From: Sulfuriferula sp.
Lineage (GTDB): Bacteria > Pseudomonadota > Gammaproteobacteria > Burkholderiales > Sulfuriferulaceae
DNA length: 7,194 nucleotides
NCBI GenBank assembly: GCA_027311185.1
Contig: DAICZK010000069.1
Location: 1 to 7,194 of the forward strand
Direction of reading: 5' to 3'
In this document: piece after piece, positions 1 to 6,466 of the stretch
How positions within the stretch are numbered: the first letter of the stretch is position 1
Layout of the letters: each line of letters starts with the position of its first letter
Position numbers and translations under genes: made by a program
The notes under the pieces: model-generated
Told to the model about the DNA's origin: nothing
What the model saw: only the letters and a program-made list of their open reading frames with translations
Database searches by the model: none

Positions 1-1039
1 CATTACCGAGCTCGCGCGCGAACTGGGAATGGAGCCGCATCGCATCGTCAAGCTCGCCTCGAACGAAAACCCGCTGGGCCCCAGTCCCAGGGCGCTGGCC
101 GCGATAGAGATGGAACTGCACGAACTGGCGCGTTATCCCGACGGCAGCGGTTATGAACTCAAGTCGGCCTTGTCCGTCCGGCTGGGCGTTGATGCCGCGC
201 AAATCGTACTTGGCAACGGTTCCAACGACGTGCTGGAGATGGCCGCGCGCGCATTTCTGGCGCCGGGCGTGTCGGCGGTGTTTTCTGAACACGCTTTTGC
301 GATCTACGCCATTGCAACGCTGGGCGCGGGTGCCGAAGGAATCACTGCTCCGGCACGCGATTACGGACATGATCTGGAGGCGATACTCGATGCCATTCGG
401 CCTGACACGCGCATGGTGTTTATCGCCAACCCCAACAATCCTACCGGCACGTTGCTCTCGAATGCCGATTTGCTAGCTTTTTTGCAGCGCGTGCCCGAAC
501 AGGTCGTGGTCGTGCTCGACGAAGCCTACGGCGAGTATCTGCCGCAGGCCTTGAAATCGGACGCGCTGGCCTGGCTCGCGCATTTCCCCAATCTGATTGT
601 AACCCGGACATTCTCGAAGGCTTACGGTCTGGCCGGATTGCGCGTTGGCTACGCCCTGGCGAGCACGGCGGTCGCGGGCTTGATGAACCGGGTGCGGCAG
701 CCGTTCAATGTCAATCATCTGGCGTTGGTAGCGGCGACGGCCGCCTTTAATGACGATGAATTCATTGCCCGCAGTTATGCCCTCAACCAGCTGGGGATGC
801 GCCAACTAACGCAGGGTCTGCTATTGCTGGACGTGGATTTCATCCCCTCGTTCGCCAATTTTTTAGCCATACGTATCGGCAATGCCACCACCATGTATCA
901 ACGCTTGCTCGAACAGGGCGTGATCGTTCGCCCCATCGCCAATTACGCCATGCCGGAATATCTGCGCGTCAGTATCGGCCTGGCGGCTGAAAACAACCAA
1001 TTTTTGCAGGCGTTGGAAAACGTCTTAAAGGAGCAATGA
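1..1039 (+). CDS. hisC: Histidinol-phosphate / aromatic aminotransferase, 5'-truncated
   Basis: A PLP-dependent fold-type I aminotransferase of the HisC family. It interconverts histidinol phosphate and imidazole-acetol phosphate, and homologues in aromatic clusters also transaminate prephenate or aryl-pyruvates. The reading frame is open from the left edge (ITELARELG precedes the Met at 29), so the gene begins upstream; about 345 residues are visible and HisC is usually near 365. Counting from the Met at 29, visible motifs are SNENPLGPSP (11-20), LGNGSNDVLEM (61-71), ANPNNPTGT (133-141), DEAYGEY (164-170, PLP-contacting Asp and Tyr) and TFSKAYGLAGLRVGYA with the Schiff-base lysine K197 (genomic 617-619). 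The C-terminal RVSIG arginine, which binds the substrate carboxylate in this family, is also present. The stop overlaps the next gene, and an AAGGAG for that gene lies in the last codons. Its place beside DAHP synthase and prephenate dehydrogenase suggests a role in aromatic synthesis (the HisHb type of supraoperons), but substrate choice cannot be read from the sequence. Confidence 0.95.
   Translation, partial: ITELARELGMEPHRIVKLASNENPLGPSPRALAAIEMELHELARYPDGSGYELKSALSVRLGVDAAQIVLGNGSNDVLEMAARAFLAPGVSAVFSEHAFAIYAIATLGAGAEGITAPARDYGHDLEAILDAIRPDTRMVFIANPNNPTGTLLSNADLLAFLQRVPEQVVVVLDEAYGEYLPQALKSDALAWLAHFPNLIVTRTFSKAYGLAGLRVGYALASTAVAGLMNRVRQPFNVNHLALVAATAAFNDDEFIARSYALNQLGMRQLTQGLLLLDVDFIPSFANFLAIRIGNATTMYQRLLEQGVIVRPIANYAMPEYLRVSIGLAAENNQFLQALENVLKEQ
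1028..1033 (+). promoter_or_regulatory. Ribosome binding site of aroF, deciding its start
   Basis: AAGGAG lies inside the end of hisC. It is 5 nt from the ATG at 1039 but only 2 nt from the ATG at 1036, so it favours the second of the two tandem ATG codons. Its position in the preceding gene, together with the overlapping stop and start, points to translational coupling. Confidence 0.8.
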
Positions 1040-2055
1040 TGATTATCGTGATGAGCCCAGGCGCCAATGAACAGCAGATTGACGCCGTTGTGAAGAAAAT
1101 CAAGGAATTCGGTTGCGAAGCCAATATTTCGCGCGGTGTAGAGCGCACGATTATCGGCGCCATCGGCGACGAACGCCCCATTAACCAGGAGCTGATCGAT
1201 GCCATGTCCGGCGTGGAACAGTCCATGCATATCGTGAAACCTTATAAAATCGTGGCACGCGAATGGCATAAGGAAAATACGGTAATCGACATCAAGGGTA
1301 TACCGCTGGGCGGCAATACCCTGCAGGTGATCGCCGGTCCGTGTTCGGTGGAAACGCAGGAGCAGATGGACGAGGCGGCGAAATATGTCAAGGCGGCGGG
1401 TTGTCGTCTGATGCGCGGCGGTGCGTTCAAGCCGCGCACCAGCCCTTACACTTTTCAGGGCAAGGGCGTGGAGGGCCTGGAAATGTTCCGCAAGGCTGCC
1501 GACGTGCAAGGGTTGCCCATTGTCACCGAGTTGATGGACGTGCGCATGCTCGATACCTTCATGGACTGGGACGTGGATGTCGTCCAGATTGGCACGCGCA
1601 ACATGCAGAATTTCGATTTGCTCAAGGAGCTCGGCCGCATCAACAAACCGGTGATACTCAAGCGCGGCATGTCGGCGACGATTTCGGAGTGGCTGATGGC
1701 GGCCGAATACATTGCTGCCTCCGGCAATCACAATATCATTTTCTGCGAACGCGGCATTCGTACTTTCGAAACCTATTACCGCAACGTGCTCGACGTGACC
1801 GCGATTCCGGTGCTCAAAAAAGAAACCCACCTGCCCGTGATCGTCGATCCTTCGCACGCCGGCGGCAAGGCGTGGATGGTACCGGCGCTGTCGCGCGCGG
1901 CGATTGCCGCCTGCGCCGACGGCCTGCTCGTGGAGATGCATCCGAATCCTTGCGAGGCCTGGTGCGACGCGGATCAGGCGCTGACGCCGGGAGAACTCAA
2001 AACGCTGATGGGCGAGTTGGCCGGTATCGCCAAGGTGATAGGGCGCGTTATTTAA
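1039..2055 (+). CDS. aroF: 3-deoxy-7-phosphoheptulonate (DAHP) synthase, type I-beta
   Basis: This enzyme condenses phosphoenolpyruvate and erythrose 4-phosphate to DAHP, the first committed step of the shikimate pathway, in the cytosol. From the ATG at 1039 the protein has 338 residues, the length I recall for the Thermotoga maritima enzyme. Residues 1-70 form the ferredoxin-like (ACT-like) N-terminal domain of the I-beta subclass, beginning MIIVMSPGA and including the GVERTIIGAIGD stretch. The TIM barrel follows with AGPCSVETQ (99-107), LMRGGAFKPRTSPY (124-137), GTRNMQNFDLL (185-195), ILKRGMSATISEW (206-218), CERGIRTFE (236-244), DPSHAGGK (270-277) and EMHPNPCEAWCDADQAL (299-315). C102, H273, E299 and D310 match the metal ligands known for this family. 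The N-terminal domain suggests feedback inhibition by tyrosine and/or phenylalanine, as shown for T. maritima; that is inference here. The ATG at 1036 is an alternative start adding one Met. The gene overlaps the hisC stop, so the two are probably coupled. Confidence 0.97.
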   Translation: MIIVMSPGANEQQIDAVVKKIKEFGCEANISRGVERTIIGAIGDERPINQELIDAMSGVEQSMHIVKPYKIVAREWHKENTVIDIKGIPLGGNTLQVIAGPCSVETQEQMDEAAKYVKAAGCRLMRGGAFKPRTSPYTFQGKGVEGLEMFRKAADVQGLPIVTELMDVRMLDTFMDWDVDVVQIGTRNMQNFDLLKELGRINKPVILKRGMSATISEWLMAAEYIAASGNHNIIFCERGIRTFETYYRNVLDVTAIPVLKKETHLPVIVDPSHAGGKAWMVPALSRAAIAACADGLLVEMHPNPCEAWCDADQALTPGELKTLMGELAGIAKVIGRVI

Positions 2056-2058
2056 AGG

Positions 2059-2074
2059 TTGCGGCGCGCCGCAA
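2059..2074. repeat. Perfect 16-nt palindrome between aroF and tyrA
   Basis: TTGCGGCGCGCCGCAA is its own reverse complement and begins 4 nt after the aroF stop. In RNA it could fold as a 6-bp, nearly all G-C stem with a CGCG loop. No U-run follows (the next bases are GTCTAAGG), so it does not look like an intrinsic terminator. It might be an intercistronic processing or stability hairpin, a protein site, or chance. The tyrA Shine-Dalgarno lies a few bases downstream and stays outside the stem. Confidence 0.5.
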
Positions 2075-2078
2075 GTCT

Positions 2079-2084
2079 AAGGTG
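2079..2084 (+). promoter_or_regulatory. Ribosome binding site of tyrA, deciding a GTG start
   Basis: AAGGTG, a near-consensus Shine-Dalgarno, ends 7 nt before the GTG at 2092. This supports GTG 2092 over the in-frame TTG codons at 2059, which lies inside the palindrome, and at 2089, which is closer than usual spacing. Confidence 0.65.
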
Positions 2085-2091
2085 CCTATTG

Positions 2092-2970
2092 GTGAGTGAG
2101 ATTATTTCCCGGCTCGCGGTGTTCGGCGTCGGCCTGATCGGCGGCTCGCTAGCGCTGGCGCTGAAACGCGCGGGCGCCGTAGGCGAAGTGGTAGGCGTCG
2201 ATCGCAGCATAGAAAATCTGCAACTGGCGCGCGATCTGGGCATTATCGACCGCGCCGCCACCGATGCGGCAGATGCCGTGACAGGCGCCGACATGGTGGT
2301 GTTGGCCGTGCCTGTCGGCCAGATGGCTGCCGTGATGCGGGCGATGGCGCCGTATCTGTCGCCGCACGCCGTGGTGACCGACGTGGGTAGCACGAAACAG
2401 GATGTCGTCGCCCTGATGCAGCAGCATCTGGTTGCGCATCTCGACCATTGCGTGCCGGCGCATCCTATCGCCGGCGCCGAATTAAGCGGCGCGACCGCTG
2501 CGCGCGCCGATCTTTATCTGGCTAAAAAACTCGTGCTCACGCCATTAGCGCAGACGCGGCCCGATGCAACCAGCAAGGTGGCCACGATGTGGCAGATTTG
2601 CGGTGCGCAAGTCCGCACAATGAGCGCGCCCGAGCACGATGCGATTTTTGCGGCGGTCAGCCATTTGCCGCATTTGCTGGCCTATGCATTGGTGGACATG
2701 ATCGCGCAGCGCGATAACGCTGCGCAGTTGTTCGAATTCGCCGCCAGCGGCTTTCGCGATTTCACGCGCATCGCAGGCAGCGACCCGGAAATGTGGCGCG
2801 ATATCGCTCTGGCCAATCGTTCTGCGCTGCTCGCTGAATTGCAGGCTTATCAGGCGCAGCTGGCGCGTCTTGCCGGCGCGCTCGAACAGCACGACAGCGC
2901 TGCACTGATCGGGCTGTTCAGCCGCGCCAGACAGGCGCGCCAGGATTGGGCAGCGCCGATAAACGAATAG
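2092..2970 (+). CDS. tyrA: Prephenate dehydrogenase
   Basis: This enzyme oxidatively decarboxylates prephenate to 4-hydroxyphenylpyruvate in tyrosine synthesis (arogenate could also be a substrate). From the GTG at 2092 it has 292 residues. The N-terminal Rossmann fold shows VFGVGLIGGSLA (10-21) with the GxGxxG glycines, and GVD with D37 at the end of strand 2, which usually means NAD+ rather than NADP+. LAVPVGQM (71-78) and VTDVGSTKQDV (95-105) follow. HPIAGAELSGA (124-134) carries the likely catalytic H124. VSHLPH (189-194) and GFRDFTRIAGSDPEMWRDI (220-238) hold the substrate-site His and Arg of the helical dimerisation domain. There is no chorismate mutase, ACT or EPSP synthase fusion; the protein ends soon after QARQDW. 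In several gammaproteobacteria TyrA is fused to EPSP synthase or lies directly upstream of it. Here nothing follows on this strand, and the next gene converges on tyrA. Confidence 0.95.
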   Translation: MSEIISRLAVFGVGLIGGSLALALKRAGAVGEVVGVDRSIENLQLARDLGIIDRAATDAADAVTGADMVVLAVPVGQMAAVMRAMAPYLSPHAVVTDVGSTKQDVVALMQQHLVAHLDHCVPAHPIAGAELSGATAARADLYLAKKLVLTPLAQTRPDATSKVATMWQICGAQVRTMSAPEHDAIFAAVSHLPHLLAYALVDMIAQRDNAAQLFEFAASGFRDFTRIAGSDPEMWRDIALANRSALLAELQAYQAQLARLAGALEQHDSAALIGLFSRARQARQDWAAPINE

Positions 2971-3035
2971 GCCGGTTGATGCACCTGTTCATCGACAACC
3001 GTTCATGTCCCGTGGTCCAGATGGACTGAGCCGCT

Positions 3036-3971
3036 TTATCGTTCCGACGGCCGCCTGTTTTCATAAAAAAACTCTTTGAGCATGAAGTCTTCCAGCCCGG
3101 CATTGTCCTGTATCCGCGCCGATAGCAGGACATCGCGTCCCAGGCGGTAAGATTCCCAGGTGAAATCGCCGGGATGGCGTTTGCGTATGATGGCGATCAT
3201 CTTGCGCACCACGGCGTGTTCGATGTCCGTATTGGCGTCAGCCTGCACGTAGATAGTTTGGCGCATGGGGTTGCTGTAAGTGCTGTCATCCCAGCCGCGG
3301 AACGTGAATTCCGCGCTTTCGGTACCTACATGGATGATTTGAAAGATACCGCCGCCGCCCTGCGGTTGCAGGTTGCGTTTGATATTCGCCATGCGCTTGT
3401 CTTCGCCGCTAGGCTGTGCGGCTTCGCCTTCGCCCGATGCAGCGCGCTTGCGCGCCCGGATCATGTTGATGTAGCTGGTCATGTCGGTGGGCGCGGGCGT
3501 ATTCGGGGTTTCGGGCGGATTCGGCACCGGCGCGAGTTGGGGGATGACGGGAGCCGAAGGTGCCGGTTTTAGCGCGGTGATCACCGGCTTGACAGTTGAG
3601 ACTGCTTTGTGTACCCGCTGGCGATGCACCGTTCTCGAGGCGACGTGTTGTGCGGGGGCGGGCGGTGTCGGTCGCTTTGGCGGGCTGGCGGCCTGCACTG
3701 TTGACTTGGCAGGAGCGATGGGATTGAGCTCGACATTAAGCGTATCGTCGACCTGGTTAAGGGGACGGGGTTCGAGCTCCTTGCGCTGGTGGGTGAACAG
3801 ATAGAGCAGCAGGGCGTGAACCAGCAGCGAGAGTATGATCCCGACCAATAGCTTGCGGCTGATACGGATTTCAATGTAAGTGGCTGGATGAGGCAGAATA
3901 GCCTGCAGATTCAGGTAGCTGTCGCTGGCGTCTGCGTTTGCGATGTCTGGTTTTTTAAATTTTTTTAGCAT
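3036..3971 (-). CDS. TonB/TolA-like inner-membrane protein with orphan C-terminal domain
   Basis: A 311-residue protein with TonB-like layout but no recognised TonB domain. Residues 1-40 are a cytosolic, basic N-terminus (MLKKFKK). Residues 41-59 form one hydrophobic segment, LLVGIILSLLVHALLLYLF, containing S48 and H52 in the Ser-x3-His spacing that TonB and TolA use to engage ExbB/ExbD or TolQ/TolR. Residues 67-162 are rich in Pro, Ala and basic residues, fitting a periplasm-spanning linker. Residues 163-201 are charged and probably helical (TSYINMIRARKRAASG, MANIKRNLQ). After a QGGGG hinge, residues 209-302 form a compact domain: IFQIIHVGTESAEFTFRGW, AVVRKMIAIIRKRHPGDF, LGRDVLLSARIQDNAGLEDF. 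I remember similar domains in betaproteobacterial hypothetical proteins but know no function. The ATG at 3969-3971 has no Shine-Dalgarno upstream. It is the last gene of a leftward run after prfC and converges on tyrA. A role in energy transduction or envelope linkage is inference; a structural anchor protein is the alternative. Confidence 0.85.
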   Translation of the reverse strand: MLKKFKKPDIANADASDSYLNLQAILPHPATYIEIRISRKLLVGIILSLLVHALLLYLFTHQRKELEPRPLNQVDDTLNVELNPIAPAKSTVQAASPPKRPTPPAPAQHVASRTVHRQRVHKAVSTVKPVITALKPAPSAPVIPQLAPVPNPPETPNTPAPTDMTSYINMIRARKRAASGEGEAAQPSGEDKRMANIKRNLQPQGGGGIFQIIHVGTESAEFTFRGWDDSTYSNPMRQTIYVQADANTDIEHAVVRKMIAIIRKRHPGDFTWESYRLGRDVLLSARIQDNAGLEDFMLKEFFYENRRPSER

Positions 3972-4000
3972 AAATGGACAATAGCGTTTTTATCTTCAAG

Positions 4001-4035
4001 ATGCTCGAGTCAGCGATAGTGCTTGGCTCGAGCAT
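4001..4035. repeat. 9-bp perfect inverted repeat with 17-nt spacer
   Basis: ATGCTCGAG (4001-4009) and CTCGAGCAT (4027-4035) are exact reverse complements. They lie between the prfC stop and the start of the TonB-like gene, 30 bp upstream of that start. Each arm contains the palindrome CTCGAG, so the site also reads as two copies of a 6-bp palindrome with centres 26 bp apart. On the minus strand the hairpin is followed by CTTGAAGATAAAAACG, with no U-run, so it is not a standard intrinsic terminator. It could be a factor-binding site, a weak attenuator or an mRNA-stabilising hairpin after prfC. Confidence 0.5.
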
Positions 4036-4065
4036 TCCCTTATGACAATCGGTTGTTCGCGCCAT

Positions 4066-5637
<1,572 letters not shown>

Positions 5638-5666
5638 GGGTTGATTGCAAATGGAGCAAAACGAAG

Positions 5667-5672
5667 ATTATA
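5667..5672 (-). promoter_or_regulatory. Candidate -10 box of the prfC promoter
   Basis: The minus strand reads TATAAT, a perfect sigma-70 -10 hexamer, 29 nt before the prfC ATG. Transcription would start near 5660 and leave a leader of roughly 20 nt. No good -35 is found at 16-18 nt (AACTAT at 17). A partial match, CAGACA, lies 22 nt away, which is too far. The box is clear but the promoter is only half supported. Confidence 0.4.
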
Positions 5673-5714
5673 AGCGATAGACAGCGCGGATAGTTGTCTG
5701 GGTGCCGGCAAAAT

Positions 5715-5757
5715 TTTCAGGGCCTCGCGCGCGCGGTGTTGTCGGCCGCGAAGGCGC
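5715..5757 (-). terminator. Possible weak terminator or hairpin after the NlpC/P60 gene
   Basis: On the minus strand, GCCTTCGCG and CGCGAGGC can pair with one bulged base around a GC-rich loop, or CGCGG and CCGCG can pair in an alternative fold. Either is followed within about ten bases by AAAATTTT, giving only four U residues. It lies shortly after the NlpC/P60 stop and before the prfC -10 box. The U-run is short and distant, so this is a weak candidate. Confidence 0.25.
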
Positions 5758-5764
5758 TGCAAAT

Positions 5765-6343
5765 TTATTGTATTGCCGTCGCGATAGGGCTCGCGGCGGG
5801 CAAACTGATGGGGGTATGGGTGGCCGGATCGGCCTGATTGGAGTCGGATTCGGCGGCGATGGCGGGCGCTGTCCCAGTGGCCAGCAGGCGTCGCGCACCG
5901 TCAAATTTTCTCGACCAGTAGCTGTCGTCCATGCGCGAAATCATGACTACGCCCGTATCGCTGCTGGCCGCGTGAATGAAACGGTTATTGCCGAGGTAAA
6001 TGCCGACATGGGAAAACGCTTTTTTCATGGTCTTGAAGAACACCAGATCGCCGGGTTTGAGGTCTGTTTTATGGATGATGGTGCTGATTTTACTGATCGC
6101 TGCCGCGCTGTGGGGCAGCTTCAGTCCGGCGACTTCATGATAAACGTATCTGACGAAACCGCTACAGTCCATGCCTGTACTGGGTTTGTCGCCGCCGAAT
6201 TTGTAAACGGAACCGATCAGTCCCATGGCGAACAAGGCGAGTTCGGTATGGGTGGGCGCGGGCGGCGGGGAAGGGTCATCTGCCCTGCATGTTGCGCTGG
6301 TCAGAGCTAACACAATGATAAATATATATTTGATAAATCGCAT
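5765..6343 (-). CDS. Secreted NlpC/P60-family cysteine peptidase
   Basis: A probable cell-wall hydrolase that cuts peptide bonds in peptidoglycan stem peptides in the periplasm. From the ATG at 6341-6343 it has 192 residues. Residues 1-21 are a signal peptide (MRFIKYIFIIVLALTSATC, then RA|DD as a possible signal peptidase I site). C19 is preceded by SAT, a poor lipobox, so a lipoprotein is less likely. After a PSPPPAPTH spacer, the NlpC/P60 domain spans about 35-155: YKFGG (47-51), MDCSGFVRYVY with nucleophile C60, LKPGDLVFF (95-103), SHVGIYLG with H112, and FIHAASSDTGV with H124 as likely third catalytic residue. Residues 156-192 are a low-complexity Ala/Thr/Pro tail without LysM or SH3 repeats. 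A longer TTG-initiated form starting at 6379 is open but would bury the signal peptide behind MTKPEKTVKLAS and overlap the promoter-like sequence, so I reject it. It diverges from the UbiB-like gene. Confidence 0.93.
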   Translation of the reverse strand: MRFIKYIFIIVLALTSATCRADDPSPPPAPTHTELALFAMGLIGSVYKFGGDKPSTGMDCSGFVRYVYHEVAGLKLPHSAAAISKISTIIHKTDLKPGDLVFFKTMKKAFSHVGIYLGNNRFIHAASSDTGVVMISRMDDSYWSRKFDGARRLLATGTAPAIAAESDSNQADPATHTPISLPAASPIATAIQ

Positions 6344-6350
6344 AGATGCC

Positions 6351-6379
6351 AATTTAACTGTTTTTTCCGGTTTGGTCAA
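6351..6379 (-). promoter_or_regulatory. Candidate promoter of the NlpC/P60 gene, possibly leaderless
   Basis: On the minus strand, TTGACC (6374-6379, 5 of 6 to consensus) and TAAATT (6351-6356, 4 of 6) are separated by exactly 17 nt. The usual start point about 7 nt past the -10 falls at about 6344, directly before the ATG at 6343. No Shine-Dalgarno is present, which fits a leaderless or nearly leaderless message. This is pattern evidence only. Confidence 0.4.
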
Positions 6380-6428
6380 AGTTTTGATGTTTTATCGCAC
6401 TATTCTCTATCGTTGCGGCAAATAAAGG

Positions 6429-6434
6429 TAGAAT
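6429..6434 (+). promoter_or_regulatory. Candidate -10 box of the UbiB-like gene
   Basis: TAGAAT matches TATAAT at five of six positions and lies 32 nt before the ATG at 6467. No acceptable -35 is found at 16-18 nt, and there is no TG extension. It would give a leader of about 25 nt that includes the AGGA ribosome binding site at 6453-6456. Confidence 0.28.
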
Positions 6435-6466
6435 GCGGCTATTGGCATAAGCAGGATGGTGTTTGA

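Noticed and set aside
943..1941. Long minus-strand open frame (332 codons) opposite aroF
   Set aside because: It is His/Arg-rich, has no recognisable motif, and lies exactly antisense to a DAHP synthase with all catalytic residues intact. It is a codon-bias shadow.
2059..2091. Longer TyrA from the TTG at 2059
   Set aside because: The added residues are unlike any TyrA N-terminus, the TTG lies inside the palindrome, and the AAGGTG at 2079-2084 points to the GTG at 2092.
2971..3035. Intrinsic terminator between the converging tyrA and TonB-like genes
   Set aside because: There are short repeats (GTCCAgaTGGAC at 3015-3026 and a bulged GGTTGATG/CATCGACAACC), but stems are only about 4-8 bp and neither strand has a following U-run. 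Nothing convincing.
5702..6310. Plus-strand open frame (202 codons) opposite the NlpC/P60 gene
   Set aside because: The minus strand carries a signal peptide and a complete Cys/His catalytic set; this frame shows none of those and is a shadow.
6344..6379. TTG-initiated 12-residue N-terminal extension of the NlpC/P60 protein
   Set aside because: It would place MTKPEKTVKLAS before an otherwise normal signal peptide, uses a weak start codon, and coincides with the promoter-like sequence.
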